DNA of 64,000 nucleotides from Mycolicibacterium baixiangningiae (lineage in GTDB: Bacteria > Actinomycetota > Actinomycetes > Mycobacteriales > Mycobacteriaceae), in contig NZ_CP066218.1 of NCBI RefSeq assembly GCF_016313185.1, forward strand, positions 744,001-808,000. Direction: 5' to 3'. The first letter of the stretch is position 1; every line of letters begins with the position of its first letter. A model generated the notes under the pieces. It searched no databases, had not been told where the DNA came from, and saw only the letters and a program-made list of their open reading frames with translations. A program made the position numbers and the translations under genes. Of this stretch, positions 57,282 through 64,000 are shown piece after piece.

Positions 57282-58644
57282 GCCCACCGCTCTGCTCGAC
57301 CGCCGCCGTCGGCCGGCACAGTGACGGGAAGAGGAGCGCACTGCCGGGGTGGGTGGTGTGGGCCCGGCCGCCCGGCGACCGCCACACCACCGTGCCGTCC
57401 GGCAGCTGCTCGTCGCGCCACTCTCCGGATCGCTTGAGCCGCTGGTGTTCCCGGCACAGCGCTTTCAGGTTGGCCGCCTGGGTGGGGCCTGCCGGCCACG
57501 GGATCGTGTGGTTGATGCCGCACTGCTGCGCCGGCTGATCGCACCCGGGAAAGCGACACGTCAGATCGCGGCACCGGACGAAGTCGGCGAGCGCCTGCGA
57601 CGGTGTGCAGCCCTTCTCCGGTGGCGCGGCGCCCGGGTGGACCAGCCTTCGGATGGTCGCCGAACGGCCCACCTCGGCGAGCACCGGTGCGGGCAGTATG
57701 CCCCCGCCGAGCATCACGCCGGGGCCCGCGATCGTCGGCCCGGTCGGTGCGGGCTGCCAGAAGGCCTCGCCCAGCGTCATCTGCCGCAGCGTCTTGCCTG
57801 GCCCCTTGCGCTCCGGGTCGGCGCCGTCGAGCTGTGCGCCGACACTGGCCGAAAGGCTTGTCTCCTCGGCGATCACGTGCACCACCACGCAGCCCGGTGT
57901 CGTTATCGCGGCGGCACACCGTGTGCGACCGCAGCGGCATTCGAGTCCGTCGTCACCGCTGACCAACGCCCCGAGCGCGTCGGCGCGGCGTTGTCCGAGG
58001 TCCCGCGGATCGTCGTCGCACACCGCGCGCGCCATGCTGTCGAGGCGGTTGTCGAGTACCGCTGCGTCGTCGGCGTACAGCGTGGCCCACACCGCCCCGG
58101 TGCCGCTGCCGTCGGGCACGTCAACCGTCACGCCGCGGGAACGCGCCGCGATCCCGGTGCGGCGCAACGCATACGGATCGTGACGGTCGACCCAGTAGTC
58201 GATCGCCTGCTCGGCTCTGTCGGCGGTCAGCCGCATCCAGGTGTCCGCGTGCGCCGCGACGGCGGAGTCGACGGCGGCCATCGTCTCGGCGTCCTTGATC
58301 AGCGCGGTGCGGAAGGCGACGGCGTTCACCAGCCGGTAGGAGACCGCGCCGGTGGCGAACACCTCGGCGAGGCGCGGCAACCGGTCGTGCAGCGCCTTCG
58401 CCACGGTCAGCTGATGCGATGCGACGCCGAGGGACACGTTCATCTCCGCGCCCACTTCGGCGCTGACCGCATCCCAGTTGGCCAGGCACCGCTGCTCGCG
58501 TTCGGCGGCGTCCACCTCACCCAGGCGCGATTCGAGCAGCTCCGCGACGGCCTTCAGTCGCCGCGCGCATGCGGCGTTCTCCGCCTGTGCCCACGCGCCG
58601 ACGGCCGCGGCACCGGATACACCTTCGACCAGTTCTTCGAACAT
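57244..58644 (-). CDS. DUF222/HNH endonuclease-like protein (13E12 repeat family)
   Basis: 466 aa. The N-terminal DUF222 helical region (VAELLESRLGEVDAAEREQRCLANWD) precedes an HNH nuclease (about residues 360-415) with CRFPGCDQPAQQCGINHTIPW, ANLKALCREHQRLK giving the Cys4 zinc sites and catalytic His. These 13E12-type proteins are numerous in mycobacteria and one may mark intron- or repeat-like genes. Duplicated CTGTGGAY motifs lie upstream with the same 18-bp spacing as before DUF559 gene 1. The natural target and function are unknown. Overlaps the end of regX3. Confidence 0.92.
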   Translation of the reverse strand: MFEELVEGVSGAAAVGAWAQAENAACARRLKAVAELLESRLGEVDAAEREQRCLANWDAVSAEVGAEMNVSLGVASHQLTVAKALHDRLPRLAEVFATGAVSYRLVNAVAFRTALIKDAETMAAVDSAVAAHADTWMRLTADRAEQAIDYWVDRHDPYALRRTGIAARSRGVTVDVPDGSGTGAVWATLYADDAAVLDNRLDSMARAVCDDDPRDLGQRRADALGALVSGDDGLECRCGRTRCAAAITTPGCVVVHVIAEETSLSASVGAQLDGADPERKGPGKTLRQMTLGEAFWQPAPTGPTIAGPGVMLGGGILPAPVLAEVGRSATIRRLVHPGAAPPEKGCTPSQALADFVRCRDLTCRFPGCDQPAQQCGINHTIPWPAGPTQAANLKALCREHQRLKRSGEWRDEQLPDGTVVWRSPGGRAHTTHPGSALLFPSLCRPTAAVEQSGGLSPRACTPGPAP

Positions 58645-58706
58645 GCTTGCGAACGCTAGCCGCGGGCGCTGACACGCCGACGCGTGGACTCGGCGATCTC
58701 GCCGCC

Positions 58707-58732
58707 CTGTGGATGCACCCGCCGCTGTGGAC
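58707..58732. promoter_or_regulatory. Paired CTGTGGAY motifs upstream of the DUF222 gene
   Basis: CTGTGGAT (58707-58714) and CTGTGGAC (58725-58732), 18 bp apart. The spacing and core equal those at 10771-10796 before DUF559 gene 1. They may be DnaA-related or nuclease-target sites. Confidence 0.5.
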
Positions 58733-58740
58733 GAGCGGGG

Positions 58741-59043
58741 TCAACCCGCGAGGCCGCCCATGATCTCGAACACCTCGAAGGTGTTCACCCCCGCAAGCAC
58801 CGACGGGTCGTGTCTGCCGATCTCCAGGACCTCGGCCCGGTCGGCCGCGCGCACCACGCCCAACCCCCAGACACCCTCCGGATCGGCCACCGGACCGTAG
58901 ACCACGACCTTTCCGGCCTGCAGCAGCTCGCGCCAGTAGTCCTGGTGCCCGGCCATCGCCTGCTGTTCGTCGGCCGTCATCGTCTGCGCGAAGTCGGCGC
59001 GCGGCGGCACGAGCTTGAACAGGAACAACCCCTGTGTGCTCAC
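58741..59043 (-). CDS. YCII-domain protein
   Basis: 100 aa from GTG 59043, which overlaps the stop of the upstream gene (GTGA). The YciI-like ferredoxin fold is indicated by [47 protein letters not shown] (key His in AGHQDYW and the GPV turn). Such proteins are small dehydratase- or isomerase-like enzymes, generally of unknown substrate. Co-translated with the Rv0495c-like gene. Confidence 0.85.
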   Translation of the reverse strand: MSTQGLFLFKLVPPRADFAQTMTADEQQAMAGHQDYWRELLQAGKVVVYGPVADPEGVWGLGVVRAADRAEVLEIGRHDPSVLAGVNTFEVFEIMGGLAG

Positions 59044-59858
59044 TGCGCCGCCCGGGTCGCGGGATGCACCGCGATCAGTCCGAGGCCGCTGCGCCGCCGG
59101 CACATGGCCGCCATCTCTGCATAGGCCTTCTCGCCGAGCAATTCGGTCAGCTCGGGGCCGTAGGACTCGTACACCTGCCGCGCGCCGACGTGCGCGGCCG
59201 GATCGCCGGTGCAGTACCAGTGCAGATCGGCACCGCCCTCACCCCAGCCGCGGCGGTCGTACTCGGTGATCGTCGTCCGCAGGATCTCCGAACCGTCGGG
59301 ACGCGTCACCCAGTCCTGTGTCCGGCGAATCGGCAACTGCCAGCACACGTCGGGCTTCATCGTCAGCGGTTCGACGCCCAGTTTGAGGGCCTTGCTGTGC
59401 AGCGCGCAGCCGATGCCGCCGGGGAAGCCCGGCCGGTTGAGGAAAATGCAGGCGCCCTTGTACTTACGGGTCCGCAGGTTGGGTTTGTCGTCGTATTCGT
59501 CCATCTCGAGATAGCCCTTCTTACCCAGGCCTTTCTCGCGGAACTGCCAGTCGTCGGCGGTCAGGTGGGAGACGGCGTCGTCGAGGCGGGCCCGGTCGTC
59601 GTCGTCAGACAGGAACGCTCCGTGCGAGCAGCAGCCGTCGTCCGGCCGGCCTTCGACGGTGCCCTGGCAGGCCGGTGTGCCGAAGACACACGTCCACCGC
59701 GACAGCAACCACGTCATGTCCGCGGCGATCAGGTGCTCGGAATTGTCCGGGTCGTAGAACTCGACCCACTCACGGGCGAAGTCGAGCTCCACCTCGCCGG
59801 GATGGGCTGGCATCACGGATGCCAACGCTACCCGCCCCACCGGGGAGCCGCGCCGCAC
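59040..59858 (-). CDS. Cysteine-rich conserved protein (Rv0495c-like)
   Basis: 272 aa with the GTG at 59858, the last start before a segment I expect to be conserved ([17 protein letters not shown]); the frame is open to 59945, into the divergent ppx promoter, and an ATG at 59813 is a shorter option. About seven cysteines ([45 protein letters not shown]) and conserved histidines suggest a metal or Fe-S site. Widely conserved in actinobacteria but without an assigned reaction. Likely a cytosolic oxidoreductase-type or zinc protein; this is inference. Confidence 0.85.
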   Translation of the reverse strand: MRRGSPVGRVALASVMPAHPGEVELDFAREWVEFYDPDNSEHLIAADMTWLLSRWTCVFGTPACQGTVEGRPDDGCCSHGAFLSDDDDRARLDDAVSHLTADDWQFREKGLGKKGYLEMDEYDDKPNLRTRKYKGACIFLNRPGFPGGIGCALHSKALKLGVEPLTMKPDVCWQLPIRRTQDWVTRPDGSEILRTTITEYDRRGWGEGGADLHWYCTGDPAAHVGARQVYESYGPELTELLGEKAYAEMAAMCRRRSGLGLIAVHPATRAAQ

Positions 59859-59901
59859 CTGAAGAGGGGTGTCGGCGCGAGGACGGGCAGCGCCGACGGG
59901 A

Positions 59902-59907
59902 TAGGTT
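59902..59907 (+). promoter_or_regulatory. Candidate -10 hexamer TAGGTT for ppx
   Basis: TAGGTT ends 6 nt before GTG 59914, fitting a leaderless transcript. Confidence 0.6.
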
Positions 59908-59913
59908 GGAACC

Positions 59914-60957
59914 GTGCGACTGGGCGTTCTCGACGTGGGCAGCAATACCGTTCACCTGCTTGTGGTGGACGCTCGGCGGGGTGGCCACCCGACGCCGATG
60001 AGCTCGACCAAGGCGTCCCTGCGGCTGGCCGAGGCGATCGACAACTCCGGAAAACTCACCCGCAAGGGGGCCGACCGGCTCGTCGACACCGTCGACGAAT
60101 TCGCCAAGATCGCCGCGAGTTCGGGCTGCGCGGAGTTGATGGCGTTCGCCACCTCCGCGGTGCGCGACGCCACCAACTCCGATGATGTGCTGGCGCGCGT
60201 GCTCGCCGAGACCGGTGTGCGGCTGCGGGTGCTCAGCGGCGTCGACGAGTCGCGGTTGACGTTCCTGGCCGTGCGGCGCTGGTACGGCTGGAGCGCGGGC
60301 CGCATCATCAACATCGACATCGGCGGGGGCTCGCTGGAACTGTCCAACGGCGTCGACGAGGAACCCGAGGTCGCGCTGTCGCTGCCGCTGGGCGCCGGCC
60401 GCCTGACCCGCGAATGGCTACCCGACGATCCGCCGGGCCGGCGCCGGGTGGCGATGCTGCGGGACTGGCTGGCCACCGAACTGTCGGATGCGGGCACCGA
60501 GCTGCTCGAAGCGGGCAGCCCCGACTTGACCGTCGCGACGTCGAAGACGTTCCGGAGCCTCGCGCGCCTCACCGGTGCCGCGCCGTCGGGGGCGGGGCCG
60601 CGGGTCAAGCGGACGCTGACGGTGACAGGGCTGCGGCAGCTCATAGCTTTCATCTCTAGGATGACCGCGGCCGACCGAGCGGAATTGGAAGGGGTGAGTG
60701 CCGAGCGAGCGCCACAGATCGTGGCCGGAGCGTTGGTGGCTGAGGCGAGTATGCGGGCGCTCGGAATCGAGTCCGTGGACATCTGTCCGTGGGCGTTGCG
60801 GGAGGGTCTGATTCTGCGGAAACTCGACAGTGAGGCCGACGGGAGTCCGTTCGTCGGCGTCAGCGGTGTGGGTGAACTCGCCGCGGTGGAGACGCCCGTG
60901 CGGGATGCTGGACACAAGGCGCTCAGCCCAACTGCCACTAAAGGCAACACACGATGA
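59914..60957 (+). CDS. ppx: Exopolyphosphatase/pppGpp phosphohydrolase (Ppx/GppA, Rv0496-like)
   Basis: 347 aa. The ASKHA phosphatase phosphate-1 loop is [16 protein letters not shown] and phosphate-2 loop [12 protein letters not shown]; the catalytic glutamate is in [10 protein letters not shown]. The short single-domain form matches M. tuberculosis PPX1 (hydrolyses short-chain polyphosphate) rather than a full GppA. Together with PPK2 (37074) and SenX3-RegX3 this gives the window several phosphate-metabolism genes. ATGA overlap with the next gene. Confidence 0.94.
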   Translation: MRLGVLDVGSNTVHLLVVDARRGGHPTPMSSTKASLRLAEAIDNSGKLTRKGADRLVDTVDEFAKIAASSGCAELMAFATSAVRDATNSDDVLARVLAETGVRLRVLSGVDESRLTFLAVRRWYGWSAGRIINIDIGGGSLELSNGVDEEPEVALSLPLGAGRLTREWLPDDPPGRRRVAMLRDWLATELSDAGTELLEAGSPDLTVATSKTFRSLARLTGAAPSGAGPRVKRTLTVTGLRQLIAFISRMTAADRAELEGVSAERAPQIVAGALVAEASMRALGIESVDICPWALREGLILRKLDSEADGSPFVGVSGVGELAAVETPVRDAGHKALSPTATKGNTR

Positions 60958-62111
60958 CAGAACCAGATAACAGCTCCAGCAACACCCGGCCGATCTCCGT
61001 CGCCGAGTTGCTGGCGAAGAACGGCAGCATCGGCGCGCCTCCCGTCGGGGGCCGGCGCAGGCGTCGCCGCGGCAACGCCGATGCGGTGACCGTCGCTGAA
61101 CTCACCGGTGAGATCCCGATCATCAGCGACCGCTCGCACGACGCCCGCGAGGAACCGGCCGCCGACCACCACGCCGACGAGACCTCCCGCATCCCGCTCA
61201 ACGGCGCCGGGCAGCAGACGGTCATCGAGCCTGAACCGCAGACCACCGAGGCCGACGTCATCGAGGCCGACGTCATCGAGGCCGACGTCATCGAGGCCGA
61301 CGTCACCGAGACCGCTGATGTCACCGACACGGTCGGTGCGAACGAGACCACCGACGTCACGGAACCGGTCGACAGCGAGCCGGCGGCCGACGTCATCGAC
61401 GTCATCGAGGCCGACGTCATCGAGGCCGACGAATTCGAGGCCGACGAATTCGACGCCGATGTCATCGTCGTCGAGGTCATCGAGGACGAGGACGACGACG
61501 AGTCCGTCGATCTCACACCGGGCAGCGCTGTCGGCGCCGAGGAGATGAGTCCCGACCCGCTCCTCGATGACGACGACGAGACCGCGGCGGATCTGGGCGA
61601 TCCGCCGATGGACCTCGACGAGCCCGCGCGGCTCGAACGCTCCGACGACGACGAGTTGCCGTCCTATCTGCGGTCCTCGGCCGGCCCGTTGTTCGGCGGT
61701 GGCACCGTCGCCGACGACCTCGCCCGGCGGGGTAAGCGCACCCGCACGATCAACGAGGACGACCTGGTCGACGTCGAGGTCGAGGACGCCGACGAAGAGG
61801 ACCTCGAAGAGGAGGACCTGCACGACGAGGTCGCGCCGGACGGTCGTATGGCGGCGTTCCTGCGGGGCGCCTGGATCGTCGGGCAGTGCATCATCGCGGT
61901 CGCATTCGGTGCGGGCCTGTTCATCGCCTTCGACCAGCTGTGGAAGTGGAACAACATCGTCGCCCTGGTGCTGTCGGTGCTGGTCATTCTCGGATTGGTG
62001 GTGGGGGTGCGCGTGGTGCGCAAGACCGAGGACATCGGCAGCACACTCATCGCCGTGGCGGTCGGCGCCTTGGTCACGCTGGGGCCGCTCGCGTTGTTGC
62101 AGTCCGGCTAG
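60954..62111 (+). CDS. Acidic membrane protein with EADVI repeats (Rv0497-like)
   Basis: 385 aa, start overlapping the ppx stop. The N-terminus has a basic patch (GGRRRRRRGNADAV), then an acidic disordered region of 200 residues with tandem EADVI units, then three hydrophobic segments (GAWIVGQCIIAVAFGAGLFIAF; NIVALVLSVLVILGLVVGV; STLIAVAVGALVTLGPLALL). It is longer than the M. tuberculosis homologue I recall (about 310 aa), mainly owing to the repeats. Function unknown; repeat number could vary among strains. Confidence 0.83.
   Translation: MTEPDNSSSNTRPISVAELLAKNGSIGAPPVGGRRRRRRGNADAVTVAELTGEIPIISDRSHDAREEPAADHHADETSRIPLNGAGQQTVIEPEPQTTEADVIEADVIEADVIEADVTETADVTDTVGANETTDVTEPVDSEPAADVIDVIEADVIEADEFEADEFDADVIVVEVIEDEDDDESVDLTPGSAVGAEEMSPDPLLDDDDETAADLGDPPMDLDEPARLERSDDDELPSYLRSSAGPLFGGGTVADDLARRGKRTRTINEDDLVDVEVEDADEEDLEEEDLHDEVAPDGRMAAFLRGAWIVGQCIIAVAFGAGLFIAFDQLWKWNNIVALVLSVLVILGLVVGVRVVRKTEDIGSTLIAVAVGALVTLGPLALLQSG
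61248..61466 (+). repeat. Two blocks of 15-bp tandem coding repeats (EADVI/EADEF)
   Basis: GAGGCCGACGTCATC occurs four times at 61248-61307 (last copy one base different) and the unit with variants four more times at 61407-61466. Being a multiple of 3, unit gain or loss keeps frame. Confidence 0.9.
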
Positions 62112-62118
62112 TCACCCT

Positions 62119-62976
62119 GTGCGCCCCGCGATCAAGGTCGGTCTGTCGACGGCCTCGGTCTACCCGCTGAGGACCGAGGCCGCTTTCGAGTACGCCGCAC
62201 GCCTCGGCTACGACGGTGTCGAGCTGATGGTGTGGGCCGAGGCCGTCAGCCAGGATGTCGACGCCGTCGCCAAGCTGTCCGAGCGCTACGGCATGCCGGT
62301 GCTGTCGGTGCACGCGCCGTGCCTGCTGATCTCCCAGCGGGTGTGGGGCGCCAACCCGATCCCCAAACTCGACCGCAGCGTGCGCGCCGCCGAACAACTC
62401 GGCGCGCAGACCGTCGTCGTCCATCCGCCGTTCCGATGGCAGCGCCGCTACGCCGAAGGGTTCAGCGAACAGGTCGCCGAACTCGAGGCGGGCAGCGACG
62501 TGATGGTCGCCGTGGAGAACATGTTCCCGTTTCGCACCGACCGGTTCTTCGGCGTCGGTCAGACGTCGATCGAGCGGATGCGCAAACGCGGCGGCAGACC
62601 GGGGCCGGCCATCTCGGCGTTCGCCCCGTCCTACGACCCGCTCGACGGTGAGCACGCGCACTACACCCTCGACCTGTCCCACACGGCGACCGCGGGCACC
62701 GACGCGGTCGAGATGGCGCAGCGGATGGGCATCGATGGTCCGGACGGGCTGGTGCACCTGCACCTGGCCGACGGCAGCGGCGCCTCGGCCGACGAGCACC
62801 TCGTCCCCGGCCGCGGCACCCAACCGACCGCCGAGGTGTGCCAGATGCTGGCCAACGGTGACTTCAGCGGGCATGTGATCCTCGAGGTCACCACGTCCGG
62901 GGCGCGTACCGCCAACGAGCGCGAGGCGCTGCTGCGCGAATCGCTGCAGTACGCCAGGGCGCACCTGCTGCGCTGA
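62119..62976 (+). CDS. Sugar phosphate isomerase/epimerase-like TIM-barrel protein (Rv0498-like)
   Basis: 285 aa from GTG 62119. Xylose-isomerase-like TIM barrel: VGLSTASVYPLRTEAAFEYAARLGYDGVELMVW at the start, then LSVHAPCLLI, VVVHPPFRW, VAVENMFP and HYTLDLSHTATAG with likely metal-binding glutamate, histidine and aspartate. The family includes sugar isomerases and AP endonuclease-like enzymes; no specific substrate can be assigned. It lies 8 bp after the acidic membrane protein gene and before the thioesterase, probably one operon. Confidence 0.88.
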   Translation: MRPAIKVGLSTASVYPLRTEAAFEYAARLGYDGVELMVWAEAVSQDVDAVAKLSERYGMPVLSVHAPCLLISQRVWGANPIPKLDRSVRAAEQLGAQTVVVHPPFRWQRRYAEGFSEQVAELEAGSDVMVAVENMFPFRTDRFFGVGQTSIERMRKRGGRPGPAISAFAPSYDPLDGEHAHYTLDLSHTATAGTDAVEMAQRMGIDGPDGLVHLHLADGSGASADEHLVPGRGTQPTAEVCQMLANGDFSGHVILEVTTSGARTANEREALLRESLQYARAHLLR

Positions 62977-62994
62977 GAAGACGGAGGACCACGG

Positions 62995-63807
62995 ATGTCT
63001 AGTTCGACCCTGTTCGCCGATGCGATGGCGCTGACCGCGCTGGGCGACGGCGTCTACGGCGGGCAGCTCAACGAGCACTGGACGATCGGGCCGAAGGTGC
63101 ACGGCGGCGCCATGCTGGCGCTGTGCGCGAACGCCGCGCGCACTGAGCACGGCGGCGAGGGCGTGGAACCGATTGCGGTGTCGGCGAACTTCCTGTGGGC
63201 GCCCGACCCGGGGCCGATGCAGGTCGTCACGACGGTGCGCAAACGCGGCCGCCGGGTGAGCCTGATCGACGTCGAACTCCTCCAAGGGGACAGAAGTGCG
63301 GTGCGCGCGGCGATCACCCTCGGGGAGCCAGAGCACGACGTGGCACCGCTGCTGTCGGCCAACCCGGTCGTGCCGTTGATGACGCCGGAGCCCCCGCCGG
63401 GGCTGGCGCCGATCGGCCCGGGTCATCACATGGCCGACATCGTGCACCTCGCGCACGGGTGCGACATCCGGCCGTCGCTCACCACGATGGCGCCGCGCTC
63501 CGACGGCGGGCCGCCGGTGATCGAGTACTGGGTCCGGCCCCACGGCGCCGCGCCCGACGTCCTCTTCGCGCTGCTGTGTGGCGACGTGTCGGCTCCGGTG
63601 ACGTTCGGGGTCAACCGGTTCGGTTGGGCGCCCACGGTGCAGCTGACGGCCTTCCTGCGGGCCCGGCCCGCCGACGGCTGGCTGCGGGTGATCTGCACGA
63701 CGACGCAGATCGGCCAGGAGTGGTTCGACGCGGACCACATCGTCGTCGACTGCGAGGGCCACATCATCGTGCAGAGCCGGCAGTTGGCGATGGTGCCCGC
63801 CGCTTAG
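62995..63807 (+). CDS. Thioesterase-family double hot-dog protein (Rv0499-like)
   Basis: 270 aa from ATG behind GGAGGA. Two hot-dog halves: IGPKVHGGAMLALCANAA (central helix of the first) and VRPHGAAPDVLFALLCGDVSAPVTFG (second). The layout resembles acyl-CoA thioesterase II-like (TesB-type) mycobacterial proteins. The catalytic aspartate/glutamine positions cannot be certified by eye. Probably hydrolyses an acyl-CoA; substrate unknown. Confidence 0.85.
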   Translation: MSSSTLFADAMALTALGDGVYGGQLNEHWTIGPKVHGGAMLALCANAARTEHGGEGVEPIAVSANFLWAPDPGPMQVVTTVRKRGRRVSLIDVELLQGDRSAVRAAITLGEPEHDVAPLLSANPVVPLMTPEPPPGLAPIGPGHHMADIVHLAHGCDIRPSLTTMAPRSDGGPPVIEYWVRPHGAAPDVLFALLCGDVSAPVTFGVNRFGWAPTVQLTAFLRARPADGWLRVICTTTQIGQEWFDADHIVVDCEGHIIVQSRQLAMVPAA

Positions 63808-63870
63808 TGACGCGTCGGATGGCGCGCGCCGGATGATGACGTCCGCGCCCGACATGCCATGCTTTGGCGC

Positions 63871-64000
63871 ATGGCCAGAATCGCGATCATCGGTGGCGGA
63901 AGTATGGGCGAAGCACTGCTGTCCGGCATGCTCCGGGCGGGCAGACAGGTCAAGGATCTGGTGGTCGCCGAGAAGCATCCGGAGCGCGCGAAGTTCCTCG
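63871..64000 (+). CDS. proC: Pyrroline-5-carboxylate reductase, 3' end cut by the window
   Basis: The first 43 residues read MARIAIIGGGSMGEALLSGM and continue in frame to the window end. The Rossmann loop GGGSMGEAL is typical of ProC, which makes proline from pyrroline-5-carboxylate with NADPH. Position after the Rv0499-like gene matches M. tuberculosis proC (Rv0500). The remaining 85% lies outside the window. Confidence 0.92.
   Translation, partial: MARIAIIGGGSMGEALLSGMLRAGRQVKDLVVAEKHPERAKFL

Noticed and set aside
58681-58740. Replication origin at the CTGTGGAY pair
   Set aside because: Only two partial DnaA-like motifs, no AT-rich unwinding element, and dnaA/dnaN are absent from the window.
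61248-61466. CRISPR-like tandem repeat
   Set aside because: The 15-bp units have no spacers and are in frame within a coding region.

Overview
The window is high-GC chromosomal DNA from a Mycobacterium, most likely a fast-growing environmental (Mycolicibacterium-type) species. The core gene order follows the M. tuberculosis stretch from groEL2 (Rv0440) to proC (Rv0500), and mycobacterial markers are present: mshA, hbhA, ramB-aceA, lpdC, senX3-regX3, DUF2505, DUF2516, and 13E12-type HNH genes. The species identification is inferred from gene content and remembered synteny, not from a database search. No tRNA, rRNA, insertion sequence or CRISPR array was seen.

Layout. 1-8.8 kb is accessory: a truncated FAD monooxygenase, a LuxR regulator, a helicase divergent from a UvrA-like ATPase, a cupin, an SDR and an N-terminally truncated TetR. 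8.8-10.7 kb is groEL2, behind two CIRCE operators and followed by a strong UUCG-capped terminator. 10.7-20.6 kb is variable: a DUF559 nuclease-like gene flanked by inverted palindromic repeats, VOC, DinB and PAP2 genes, an aldehyde dehydrogenase/membrane protein/P450 cluster, three tandem membrane-protein paralogues (two frameshifted), a DUF2563-like gene and a PknH-type lipoprotein. 20.6-28 kb holds an S9 peptidase, an NTF2-FMO fusion, and a GAF regulator/acetaldehyde dehydrogenase/DUF779 operon. 28-36 kb is a central-carbon block: lpdC, ramB, a thioesterase, aceA (isocitrate lyase) and fadB2. 36-37.1 kb is a second DUF559 gene bracketed by a different palindrome family. 37-42.7 kb holds PPK2, TetR, DUF445, XRE-hbhA, DUF2516, a secreted DUF2599 protein and deoC. 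42.7-51 kb holds envelope genes and neighbours (DUF2993, a nitrilase, a sodium:solute symporter, two DUF2505 proteins, murB, an L,D-transpeptidase). 51-57.3 kb holds a ROK regulator, mshA, YbjN, gpmA and senX3-regX3. 57-64 kb holds a DUF222/HNH gene, YCII, ppx, a repeat-rich acidic membrane protein, a TIM-barrel protein, a thioesterase and the start of proC.

How it fits together. RamB, acting at TTCGCAAC-type sites, probably links ramB and aceA to carbon source, next to lpdC (pyruvate dehydrogenase and peroxidase complexes) and fadB2. RegX3 probably autoregulates through an 11-bp-periodic PHO-box array before senX3, close to two polyphosphate-related genes (ppk2 and ppx). Many genes appear to have leaderless transcripts, with a TANNNT hexamer 6-8 nt before the start codon.

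The most unusual signal is the pairing of two paralogous DUF559 (PD-(D/E)XK-like) genes with their own families of 55-64 bp palindromes. In both loci one palindrome overlaps the stop codon and its partner lies upstream, a layout reminiscent of REP/RAYT systems but with an unrelated protein. A further palindrome has become the N-terminus of the DUF779 gene.
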